Assembly (NCBI GenBank): GCA_027886175.1
Contig: JAJNNQ010000009.1
Location: forward strand, 24,107,501 to 24,171,500
Length of the DNA stretch: 64,000 bases
Direction: 5' to 3'
Source: Phylloscopus collybita
Taxonomy: Eukaryota; Chordata; Aves; Passeriformes; Phylloscopidae
In this document: piece after piece, positions 1 through 10,641 of the stretch
Layout: every line of letters starts with the position of its first letter
Numbering within the stretch: position 1 is the stretch's first letter
Translations under genes and position numbers: made by a program
The notes under the pieces: generated by a model
Databases searched by the model: none
What the model was told of the DNA's origin: nothing
What the model saw: the letters and a program-made list of their open reading frames with translations, nothing else

Positions 1-935
1 GTATTATCAATGCCTTATCAGAGATGAAGAATAATGTTCAGAAATTGAAAACATACTTGATATATCAATGAACGTTATAAATACCAGTAAGTTCAGTTCT
101 TTCCAAAAAATCTCTTTCCTATGCTCTTTACTTTGAATAAAACTGAATGAAGACTGTTACAGCTAAAAAACAAAGCATGACACCCAAACTAACATAAAGA
201 CAACAAAAAGCCTTGCAAAGCAGGGACAGCTGTTTTATACAGGGGGAGTAGAATTAAAATAATTTAGTTACACCACCTAGACTGAGAAAACAGATCCATA
301 TGCCTGTATTAAAAAATCTAATGCATCTCTCGTAAGTTATAATAGATCCAGAATTATAACATTAATGTGCAATTCATGGTTGGAAAGTACACTTTGACTA
401 AAAAGGCATAACACTGAAAAACTGCATTGGCTAAGTTCAGTTTCATATTTACAAGAAAAGACAGGTAAAATAATACATATATCCTGTTAACCTCAAGTAA
501 TCGCTGATCTATTTGAATAAGAGGGCAGTTATTTTGAAAGCAGAAGATTCTCAGAATATAATTTCTGTGATGACAATGTAACATTTTCTCGGAGCTTCAA
601 ATTGTAAAGTGGATTTACATTTATTTGGAAATATCATGTAAATGTATGCACTTCCATGTATATAGAAATTTATTTAATTTTTGTTGGTATGAGGTTATTT
701 TGTTTTCATTTCTAAAACATTTGTAGGTTTTTATATTATATGAGTATCTGAAATTCTTCCTAAAATGTTATTAAGAAGATGCTACAGACCTAGTGGGACC
801 TTCAAAGGTACCCCTTCCTGATAAAAACACTTTTTATCTGTGACCTAACGTAAGAGTGAAACCTAAAAACTATTATATAAGTAGAGCGATTTAAAGTTTT
901 ATGTTGTATATTCAGTTTGGTCTAAATTTGATATT

Positions 936-1010
936 ACCCTGTTTTGAGCAGGAAGCTGGACCAGATGATTTCCAGAGGTTCCTATCAAATGAAATTGTTC
1001 TGTGCTTTCT
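936..1010 (+). mobile_element. CR1 LINE, 3' tip fragment
   Basis: The stretch reads like the last 70-odd bases of a CR1 copy: a CCCTG-TTTGAGCAGG core, then a GGACCAGATGATTTCCAGAG block and a diverged end. Only the 3' tip is recognisable and it is heavily mutated, so it is an old insertion. Confidence 0.5.
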
Positions 1011-2029
1011 ATAAAGTTCCCCTTCATCTGTTTAATACTTTAAATTTGAAGACTATTCAACTGTATCATGACACTTCCCAAAATCTGTTAGCTAGGTATG
1101 ATGGCAAAGAGCCTATAATTTAACTTATGTCCCTCTAAACTAGAATAAGTCATTCCAATTTTTATTTATTATACTGCTTTCTTTAAAAAAAAAAACAACA
1201 AACCAACACCTTGATTTTTGAACTGGCAAGCCTGACACAGAGCTTACACAAGCCCCTCTGTAACTTTGAAGCTATCCTGTATGCAATATTTTTTTTCCCA
1301 TTAGGTTCCTATGTGAGAATTTAACAGTATATTCATAAACTTCCTTGTGGTTCATTCTTACCTTGCACTAAGAAGCACCTCACTAGACAAAGAAATGTTA
1401 TCTGTTTGCAACAGTATCACAAGATAAGAAATTTTAGGCTGTGTACTGCAACTTTTGATGCACTTTTCTTTCAAACAGAAGATGTTAATCGATCAATACT
1501 GTCAAGGCAGGCCCAACAAAAGAGGCAGAAATACAGAATGAGAGGGCTCTAGCAGCCAGTAGGTCAAAAAGCTCTGCCTGTTAGTCAAGTTTATTAGATC
1601 TCCTAATCTGCAACAACTGCTGCTAAGAAAGCCATGAGATCTAAAGAACATAGTCTCTGTCAAACAAATACAGGCATAACTTGAAAAAGCAGAGTAATGT
1701 CACTCAATGAGGATGGTTACTCTGACAAGCAGAAAACCTAAGTGAGCCTGCAATTCCAAATGATGTGGCACTCCTAACTTAGAAAGGTAAACATTCATTA
1801 AAATCTCAGGATTTGTTGAGCATTTGGATAGGGCTTTGTTTCAAGTAATGTACTAATGCAAGGAACTATTACAAAATGCTGATGTTACAAATGAAATTAA
1901 TTGATTCCATGTTTAAACATCCTTTATAGTGGCACAATTCTAATCAAACACACAGAAATGGAAAATACTTCATACAAAGCTCACTGCACCCTTCTTGTCA
2001 CCTTGCTCAACAGTGGAGTGAGCAGGTTC

Positions 2030-2450
2030 TCAGTGCACTGGGAGAAAAACTGGCTGGTAAACAGGGTTACATCTGGCTGGTGACTGGTCACCTGTGCTGC
2101 TCCTCTGGGTTCAATTGCAGGGCCTGTCCTGATCAGTGCATTTATCAATGGTCTGGATGCAGCAGTTTAGTGCATCATTAGCAAGTTTCCTGGTTATACA
2201 AAACCAAGAGATGGTGTTGACTCCCAAGGGACAAGAGACCTTTGCATTTGGGCAATCATCAAGGACATGAAATTTAACAAGAACAAATGCCTGATCCTTC
2301 ACCTAGGATGGAGTAGCATCAGGCACAAATTGGAGAGCAGCCCTCCAAAGAGGGACCTGGGCATGCTGGTCAGCAGTAGCCTTTTCCTACGGAATTCCAA
2401 AGCAAATTTTTTGGCATTTTCAATGAAAGCACAAAATTGGGAAAAACTAC
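2030..2450 (+). mobile_element. CR1 LINE fragment (reverse-transcriptase ORF remnant)
   Basis: This is a plus-strand CR1 remnant. It matches the part of the CR1 ORF2 that runs from the GAGAAAAACTGGCTGG region through the INDLDxG motif (here seen as ATCAATGGTCTGGATG) to MKFNKNKCLILHLG and LESSPPKRDLGMLV. The frame is broken by several indels. Two open frames here (2111-2302 minus, 2267-2455 plus) are inside this element and are not host genes. Confidence 0.8.
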
Positions 2451-2495
2451 TATGACACAGTCAAGAATTAAATGAAATATGGTTTAGTATAGTAC

Positions 2496-2727
2496 CTGCA
2501 AGGTGGGATCCGCTGATTTGTATGGGGGTCACACTTTGGTACTAAGATTGTGCAGGCAAAAAACATCAGGTACTTGTAGCAGTTGGTCTGAACCAAAGCT
2601 GGGAAAAGGGAAGACTCCCAGCTGATAGAAGCTTCCTTCTGTGTCCTGTGGCCCAGGTAGTTTGGGTAGTAAGTATAGTTGTAAGGCAAGTTCATACAAA
2701 GTTCCAGAGTAATTGGTTCACACTGAC
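2496..2727 (-). CDS. CORIN: CORIN exon: first part of frizzled domain 2
   Basis: This 232-nt exon has acceptor ttgtgaaag before GTCAGTGT and donor CTTGCAG followed by GTACTA. It begins SQCEPITLELCMNLPYNYT and ends with CDPHTNQRIPPC plus the first two bases of an Arg codon. It carries six of the ten frizzled cysteines; the other four must lie in the next exon, beyond position 1. One sequon (NYT) is present. This is the most strongly conserved segment in the window, almost identical to the mammalian proteins as I recall them. The 88-residue open frame at 2468-2734 is this exon plus a few intron codons. Confidence 0.96.
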
Positions 2728-3119
2728 CTTTCACAAAGAGAAAACAAACAGAACCACAAATGGTGTGAGATTAAATTAAATACAGAAGAAATAACTCCAT
2801 ACTTATTTAACAAATTTCTCAGTTGGAGGACATCCTCTCAGGCTTAAGAAACTACAAGTTCCAGAGCTAGAGATCTCTTTTAAGCCTATTCACACCAGTA
2901 AAGGTGGGCTTGAATTCTGCCTGCCTCACAGCCCATTAAGATACTTTTATTTCCTTATTAATATTCATTAACTTTGAGCGACATCTTAACTTTAAGGTGG
3001 TACAATAAACCATCCTTAAACCAGTAGAGTGTGTTCTGCACAGCAACACACTTCCCACGTGTGTGCCTACCATGCTACCATGACACACCTCGTACTGACA
3101 GGGCAATTGCCAAAATTAA

Positions 3120-3285
3120 GAAGACAGAGTCATCGGATATTTTGGGTTGGAAAGGATCTCAGGAGGTCTCTACTCCAATGCCCTGATCAAAGCAGGTCAG
3201 CTCTGTGGACTGATCAGCCTTCTTAAGGCTTTAGACAGTCAGGTTGTAAAAATTCTCCAGTTACAGAGACTGCACAATTTCTCTG
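3120..3285 (-). mobile_element. CR1 LINE, 3' fragment
   Basis: Read on the plus strand this is the familiar inverted CR1 end: a TTTTGGGTTGGAAAGGATCT block, then AGGAGGTCTCTACTCCAATG and a TCAGCTCTG segment, finishing with GAGACTGCACAATTTCTCTG. The element therefore lies on the minus strand, with its 3' end near 3120. Confidence 0.75.
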
Positions 3286-4844
3286 TATAGAAAACAGAAG
3301 CCAGGATTTGCTTTTAATTTTTTTTCCTTGCTTTCCAAGATCTGAAGGAAGAATGGGGACAATTAGGTTATGTATTGCACAAGCATTGAGCAAGAGATGG
3401 TCTACATGCTAATAATTTAATTTGGATAAGACATAACTAATAACAAATGAGAATGATAAGCAAAGACAAAACAGATGTAATAGCTACAAGTCCACATGAT
3501 TTTATATATTGTAGCTACATACAAAAATCGTCTAACTTTTGGGAGTTAATCACAACAAATTTAGCCAAGTATTTTGGGTTTTTAAAAACCGTATAGCTTT
3601 TGTATTTCTTCTCACATTGGTATTCAGAAATATTTGTTTTTCAATTTTCCACCATAACAGAAAACTACAGACAGAATTTCACTTCAACTCAGACTGAAAT
3701 TCAACTTTTAATTAGCAATGAGATGATTGTAAAATTATTTAAAATTATTTAATCTGGATATATTGATAAAGTTTTCCACAAAAAAGGTGTGCCATACAGA
3801 AGTAAAAAAATGCATCTATTTGCCTATTCTGGGAGCAAATACACCTTAATATGATTAATATTCTCTGCTAGCCAGTTGCTAGCATCAGTTGCTAGTACAG
3901 TGTGACAACTGTGTCATCTCACAGATTTTCAGATCTTTGAGAGAAGTTGGAAGAAGATCCAACAGTCAATTATTCAGCTGATCAGCAGAATTGGGCACTC
4001 TTTCTTGGTTTGGCATTTGGTATTATAACTTTTTTTTCTATTTACCCCTAATCTGATGATCCCAAAGTTCATTTTACATCCAGCTTTTCCTCACTGCTAA
4101 ATCCTGGCATACTACCGATACTGAATTATTTCTTTTGTTTCAAACCACTTAGTCACATCTTTGGGATATATGAGGTTCAATGACTTCAACAATTCTTCTC
4201 ACATTACTGCCATTTCCTGTCCTTCATGATGAACCATTCCTTGTCCTTCCACACTTTTGCCCAGATTAGTTTGGGCTCATCTTTTCATTTTGGCCAGTAA
4301 ACATTTTTCTTTGATGCGTACAGAACTTTACACACTCACCAATATTTCAGGATGAACACAGAACTACATGCAACATTCTAAGTGTTTGTATAACATGACA
4401 TTATTCAAGATTAAAGGGTTGAAATGCACATACACCATTATCTTTTATTATGCCTCATATTTATAGGGAAGAAAATCTAGTCCCCTGGAATGCCACTAGA
4501 GGATAGCTCTATATCTTTTCAATATGATTGTAATTTTTACACTGTGTTTACAAAGCTTCTATTACATTATGCACACAAGTGTCACTGTAGGTTTGAAAGC
4601 AGTCACATTGACTCACACACAATTGTGACACACAATTCCCGACAATCCAGAGAGTAATAAGCAGATCATGTGCTCCAGGGGAACGTCTGACTCATTTTAA
4701 GTAACCCAAATGTTGGCCTTCCGTCTGAGTCTGTCTTACAGCTTAACAGGTCCTGCTACTCCCTATTTATAATACATGTGGGTACAGCCTAATAGGGAAG
4801 GGGGAACAAGGAATGAAATCCATTGCATCTTTTATCCTGAATTG

Positions 4845-4930
4845 AAAAAAAAAAACCAAAACGAACCCAAACCAAACAAAATAGAAGTTTAAAAACCAAA
4901 CCAACCAACCAACCAAAAACCCCACAAACC
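4845..4930. repeat. A/C-rich simple repeat, (AACC)n core
   Basis: An A10 run is followed by an imperfect A/C-only tract containing CCAACCAACCAACCAA. It lies in a CORIN intron. It may be the decayed tail of a retroposon, but no body is recognisable. Confidence 0.7.
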
Positions 4931-5696
4931 ATAACATTACCACATAGACTATGCCTGGATTTAATTATTTTTCTGTGTTTATTATTAACTTTTTCTATCC
5001 ATTGGAGTCTCTACAACCACTCTGGACAATCTGTGTCCAGTCACACTTGCAGTATAAAAAGTGCTTATTGTCAGAGCTTCATTATGCTTCTGTGTTTCAC
5101 TTTGTGCCAATTGCCTCTGATCCTGTCATTGAGCCCTGTCTTCTTCACACTCTTCCTTCAGATATCCATTCTGTTATCCTAAATATGTTGTAAATACATT
5201 ATAATGCCAGCCTAAACTGATCTGGTTTATCACATTTGGAAAACATCCATCATATTCAATATTGGGAAATGTGGCCTATGCTTTGGAATTTTTCAACCAG
5301 ATAGTATCTGGGCCAAGAAGTACTGCTTTATCAAAACTGAAATTTTTCATGAGAATTCTCATGTCTTACCAAAGATGAAGTAATTCTGGTCAATACATGA
5401 AGAATAAAAATAATATGAAAAAAAAAGACAACAGTACTTCCAGATGTTATGCAAGAAAAATCTCTCCCACACTGTCTTGCTGTTCCATTGTGCATAAACA
5501 ATTAAATATTCACTGGACAAGAAAAGGACAAAGTGCGATGATCCAGAAGACTAATTCAGACTACATGTTATTCCTGCTAAGAACTACAGACAGTTGCCCA
5601 CAATATGTTGAGGAAACATCTTCACTGAAAAACTCTCGGGTTTCTCATAATATGGCATAGGAACATTGGTATGCAATTCAAATATTACATGTCAAA

Positions 5697-5750
5697 AATC
5701 ACAGAGTCGTTTGGATTGGAAAAAGCCTTAAAGATCATCTTTAATGGGAG
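5697..5750 (-). mobile_element. CR1 LINE, very short 3' fragment
   Basis: The plus strand reads ATCACAGAGTCGTTTGGATT then GGAAAAAGCCTTAAAGATCATC, a diverged form of the inverted CR1 terminus. It is only about 50 bp long. Confidence 0.5.
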
Positions 5751-5794
5751 ATCCTATTGCTCTTAGCAGTTAATGGGAAGGTGTAAATCAGATG

Positions 5795-6050
5795 GAACTA
5801 GACCTCTTGAAGCATGCAGGGATAGGATGAGAGGCAAAAGACACAAGAGAATTCCTATTCTTTATATGGAAAATAGTTTTTAGAATGAAAGTCCTCTAAT
5901 AGTAAAACAGATCTCTCAGAAAGATTGTGGAATCTGTCCTTAATGATAGAGGTGCTCAGCTGCACAAGATCATGGGCAACATAACTTAATTGGGACTGAT
6001 TTGATCAGGAGTTTGGGCTTGTTGACCAAAGGTGTTACCTACCTTCCCTC
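5795..6050 (+). mobile_element. CR1 LINE, 3' fragment, old
   Basis: A diverged plus-strand CR1 3' region. Recognisable blocks are GATAGGATGAGAGGCAAAAG, AGATTGTGGAATCTGTCCTT and the TGATCAGGAGTTTGGGCTTG end. The frame is lost. A second CR1-like end (GAGTTTGGACTAGTTGACCT) near 6.25 kb may be part of the same or another insertion. Confidence 0.55.
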
Positions 6051-7169
6051 TAACACTAAACATGCTGCATAAGATGATTCCTTTACAAAAACTTAGGCAA
6101 AACATTGATAGAAGCACATGTAAAGCATTTATGATTTATAAAGTATATTATAGCTTTACTTCAGCAGCATCTAAAGGCCCCAGCATAAATGGTGTCTGTC
6201 TCAAACACTTGAAGGTGATAGTCACAACTCTAGAGAGAATATGGAGTTTGGACTAGTTGACCTTACCATGTCCTTTCTATTCTAAATGGAATGACATTAT
6301 CCACACATGCTACTATAGAGTATCAGAGCATACTTTGCAGAGATAACTGCAGCACAAAGCAATTACACGTGAATTGTGTAAAAATAACCTGTAAGTGAAG
6401 CCAAGTCTGTCCATCTGTCAAGTTGACCTGAACTGATGTGACTGAATTATCACAACACTAAGTTTTAATTCATTTTGGGTAATTTTTAATACAGTTCTGC
6501 CCCACTTCCAAAACACAGATGAATGTATTTCTCTCGATTACCTGTTCACATTGCTGCATTGCACAATTCAGAAAAACAGCTGCTCAGAAGCAAGTGCACA
6601 ATTAGTACAGGAACCTTGCATGGAGTGGTATAGAGCAGCACACAGACACAAGAATAATACACAGAGCTGGAGACCTTGATCCTCGACAGTATGTATTGGT
6701 CAGAAGCATAATTAGTTTTTCCAGTTTGAATACCAAAATTATTCCTTCTTTAATGTCTAAAAGTTTTCCAGACTACTAAATACAATAACATGGGGGTTTT
6801 TTATATTTTGAAAATAAATCAGTATCTTCTGCTTTACACTTATACTATGCTGTTTACTTTACATAGACACCTAATGTCATTAAATGCTAAGAGAAAGTGC
6901 AACAGTAAACACCCATGCAGAAAATATAAAAATTCACAGAAGAGAAAATTAAAATACTTCAATGACATATGTTTTAAATCCTAGTACATCAATAATCGAG
7001 AGCTTTGATGACACGATTTGTTTCAACACAGCCCTTTTTAAAGCTTAATCATTACACATGCACATTAGCTAGAAAATTAAAGTATTACTTACTGTGTTGT
7101 ACCCTGCATCCTCTCTTTAATCTAAAACACCCTTAAAGAGTAACAGTATGAAGCACGTGACCCACTTAC

Positions 7170-7268
7170 TGCAGTTTGCCTGGCTGTTCCTCATCTCACA
7201 GGGAGAAGCTCCACAAGGATCAGGGCAGGAAGAACACCTCTGGTCTCCCTCCTGACAGATGGTTTGAT
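7170..7268 (-). CDS. CORIN: CORIN exon: degenerate LDL-receptor class A repeat 5
   Basis: This 99-nt phase 1-1 exon is the shortest of the series. The acceptor is ttccctcag before ATCAAACC and the donor is CTGCA followed by GTAAGT. The peptide TICQEGDQRCSSCPDPCGAS, followed by PCEMRNSQANC, keeps six cysteines but has no DxxDCxDxSDE calcium box. Mammalian corin also has a degenerate fifth module (QEGDQRC is shared), so the loss is old and not a defect of this copy. It probably serves as a disulfide-bonded spacer before Fz2. The exit phase adds A to GT of the next exon (Ser), making an NCS sequon. Confidence 0.9.
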
Positions 7269-9899
7269 CTGAGGGAAACAGAAATATACTTTCCAAGTTA
7301 TTTACCAGACTAATAAAATGACTGGAGTGTAATGAGAAACTACAGTGTTTACATAAAAATTATTTCCTTTACATATTTCAATAAATACCCAACAGCACTT
7401 CAGTGTAAGGAAGAAAAGTGTGCAACACTGTTCAGTTCTCACTTTTCCTACCCCTCTGCTCAATATAAAAAATTATATCCCAGTTTCTGAATGAGAGGCA
7501 CGGATGTCTGAAAGACATTTACCATGCAGAATACAAAAAGTCATGCAAATAATATTTCAAAAAGAACAATAGGTGCTAGCTGAAAGAGAACACTGGGAAT
7601 TATTTTTCAATGCCATTCAGGTGATCTGCTTCTCATTTTATGATTGTTTTGGTTGACAATCCTGAAGACATCCTGAAAAAAGGTCAGAGATGAGGCATAA
7701 CTCTCCTCCTTTGACAGCTTAAAAAACAAACAGCAACAGAAAGAAATCCAAAAATGCTATGATGGTCCTAATGATGGACTTCAGAATAAATAAAACCAGC
7801 ACTTCATCGAAAGTTTCTGAACTACTTGGGTAGTTACTTTATCTGACAAATTCCTGGACTCCTCTCTCTCGTAGTCGTGATAGCTCCTTTCCAAACCATT
7901 AAATTCTCTCTTCCATGTGCAAAATCAGTCATTTAGCTTACTATTCTGTAAGGAGAGACTAAATAGATGGTATTTATCATCTTATCCTGTTTAAAATAGC
8001 TTATCGCCCTGATTGCTTAGTGTTTGTATTGCACTACTGGCCATGAACATTAATCATTCAGCCCTCCACTGGACATACAGAAGGTGCTGAAGAAAGATCT
8101 AGTTTCAATAACCTTGACAATCTTCTCTAAAGGAACTGATGTCTTATCTATCAAAATTATATGGATTTACTTCCATTCATACATGTTATATATTGAAGCA
8201 ATAGAGATAACTTCTTTGCTCTAGCAATTGACCATCTTATTTTACAGCTGCACCTGATTGCAAAATGGAACATGAAATGCAGGAAAAGCCTTTTGAGTTC
8301 TAAAGCTATCCCAAATATTTACATTAAAATTATTTTTGAAGTTTGCTTCAACTCCTTCCTATCCCTTTGTAAATCCCTGTTTTACAATGTAGATTCTTTT
8401 GATCCTAGCACAAATAATGCCGAATTTCTATAAACACACTGTACCCTGTCTTTTGAAGACATCACACAAACTCTTCGTACTCATAGTCGTGAGTATATTT
8501 ATATTAGATTTCTATTGTCACAAAATGAATGGGAGCACTACTTACAGATTTCCTTAAGGTATGTATTGAAGGAGATCACTTTTCTCATCAAGATAGAGAT
8601 GAAGCAATGGCCATTTGTAATCTCTGAATGTACATACTTGTACTAGGACACAGGATCCCTGCATCCTTTTATAGACAAGGGGAAGTCACTATACCTTGAC
8701 CACAAATTTCTATGCTGATTTCACATATTTGTAACAAAACCAATACTCCAGTCTGCATTAACCCTAACTTCACTGATTCTGACAGACACATCCAATTTTT
8801 TTAATTTGATTTGTATAGCAGAAGTCTTTGTAATACGTGAATGTCCTACTACATTTTTGCAGTTGCTGGAAACCACAGAATATATAAGAAATACATAAGA
8901 TATCTCATGCAACACCTTTTTATAATGTCAAAATTAAAAGTGAAGAAAAATAATGATAATTTCTGAATTTCAGCTTCTTAGGTATTTTTTGGAATGAAGG
9001 TACTTAAATTGGAGAAGGAAGATCCCAAGAGAAGAAGGGACTGAGTAATGTGTTTATGAAAGGATTTTTTTAGACTGGTTTCCTAATGAAATGAGGCTTA
9101 TATAATCACACTGTATCTATTTTATGATAACAGGTCTTTTCTACTCTAACAACTATTAAATAGCCTGTCCTGTTGCCACTATGTTTGCCAACACTAGCTT
9201 TCGGCATAAGGTTAACTATTTTAATTTCTTTAAAATAAGATTAATTTTAAAAAGACATTAATAATTCTTGCATTGAAGGAAAGGCTGCAATCTGAATCTA
9301 TATCTTGCCAGAAATAAGAGAATTACATGTGAAAAATACCTTCAAATTTTGAAATCATCACGACAATGTTGCTTTCTGAGTGTCTCTAGGAAACCACATT
9401 CTGGGGCTCAAGATATTGCTGTTTCCTCTTCTCTCATAGAGTCCATAATAGGACAGCTGTCAAGTCACTGTGAAAATTTATGTTCTCATATATTTTCTCT
9501 TAGTCACACTAAATCGTTAGTTTACTTATGAAAACATTCTTTCTCTGATTCCTAAGTTCTGATTAAAAAAAAAGGATTTTAATGAGAAAATTTCTCCTTG
9601 AATGATACCAATTCCTGTAGTAGTAGATTCTCACTGCTCCAAACAATGTATTTCAAGTATAGCTGATCACATCAGATAACTAAATACTGTGCTAAATAAC
9701 TCTTCTTAATCTTTTTTAAGCATTAAAAGAAGTCTGCTTACAAGTGCCTGTGTGAAAGCACACACCCTAACCAGCCTTAGGAAGTGTTATTTGAAAGGTA
9801 AAGAAAGTAATTTGTCAGACAGCTTTAGCTAAAGGCACTGTGGAACATAGCAGTCAATGGTAGGTTTAGTAAGAAGACTAAAATGAGGCATATCCTTAC
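7269..9899 (-). other. CORIN intron between LDLRA4 and LDLRA5 exons
   Basis: This 2.6 kb AT-rich intron has no repeat I can recognise. The 60-64 residue frames at 8721-8915 and 9349-9531 show no coding features. Confidence 0.75.
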
Positions 9900-10016
9900 T
9901 TTCACTGCAGTTTTCTTCATCACTTCCATCTTTACAATCATTATCTCCATCACACTGGAATGCACTAGGAATGCACTGCCCGTTTCTGCACTCCACCAGA
10001 CCCTGACTGTGACATG
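9900..10016 (-). CDS. CORIN: CORIN exon: LDL-receptor class A repeat 4
   Basis: This 117-nt phase 1-1 exon has acceptor tctctatag before CATGTCAC and donor GTGAAA followed by GTAAGG. It encodes [21 protein letters not shown], then [17 protein letters not shown]. The module is complete, with six cysteines and an intact calcium box. The last base joins AT of the next exon to give Asn, creating an NQT glycosylation sequon exactly across the splice junction. Confidence 0.94.
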
Positions 10017-10530
10017 CTATAGAGAAACAAAATCAAAAAGAAAATATTCTGATCAATGTAGCTTAGTGAAGCTGTGTGTTATATTTGAACATCCTACTGA
10101 ATGGAGCTGATAACACTGCTTAGCACTGGAGATCATGAGACATTTCTCATTATGCTTTGGCTAATTTTTCACTGGCTACAGCTGCATTGATGTTTAACTA
10201 GAGACTGAAACCATAAATGTCAGGTATTACTAACAGGCTGAGATTAAGTCTTAGCTTCTCCGAGGGAAAAAAATGCACATATTTTTTTTTCATATAGGGG
10301 GAATATTACAATTTACAAAAAGCTCTAACACAAAACAATGCTTTACTTCTCAACAAAGGCAACAAATGTTTAATTTGCTGCTGCTGTCTACTGAAAATGG
10401 ACATTTGTCAAACGTGAACTTCTGAAATAAACTAAGCTTATAGTTTTGCCTCACAAGTGAGTATACTAGTTATCTTACTTTTTTTTAGTTTTCAAAGAAA
10501 TAAAAAAAATTCAAGATTAGGGGAACTTAC
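10017..10530 (-). other. CORIN intron between LDLRA3 and LDLRA4 exons
   Basis: The shortest intron in the window (514 bp). It is AT-rich with an A/T-run segment near 10.27-10.30 kb and nothing else I can name. Confidence 0.85.
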
Positions 10531-10641
10531 AGCAATTGATCTCATCTGATTTGTCTATACAGTCATGGTCACCATCACATACCCAATCAGCTGTTATACA
10601 TCTCCCCTCTCCACACTGGTGATGTGTCACTGGATTACAAT
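10531..10641 (-). CDS. CORIN: CORIN exon: LDL-receptor class A repeat 3
   Basis: This 111-nt phase 1-1 exon has acceptor ttatgtag before ATTGTAAT and donor TTGCT followed by GTAAGT. It encodes [15 protein letters not shown], then [19 protein letters not shown] and INC. That is a complete LDLRA repeat with six cysteines and the full calcium-binding set D-G-D-H-D-C-x-D-x-S-D-E. It is the best conserved of the LDLRA modules in this window compared with mammalian corin as I remember it. Only 514 bp of intron separates it from the next module. Confidence 0.95.

Larger units (their letters stand above)
1..2495 (-). other. CORIN intron 3' of the Fz2a exon (incomplete)
   Basis: This is intron sequence, open at the window edge. 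I searched both strands for the expected continuation of Fz2 (a CEHSKERCE-like motif) and did not find it. Recognisable content is a CR1 tip near 0.94-1.01 kb and a longer CR1 piece at about 2.03-2.45 kb, ending about 45 bp below the exon. The rest is AT-rich with no feature I can name; the 76-residue frame at 354-584 resembles nothing known to me. Confidence 0.8.
2728..7169 (-). other. CORIN intron between LDLRA5 and Fz2a exons
   Basis: This 4.4 kb intron contains a minus-strand CR1 piece at 3.1 kb, an A/C-rich simple repeat near 4.85-4.93 kb and CR1-derived pieces between 5.7 and 6.3 kb. Open frames at 3029-3226, 4951-5193, 5397-5660 and 6790-6984 show no domain, codon bias or splice context that would support a gene. 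Confidence 0.8.
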
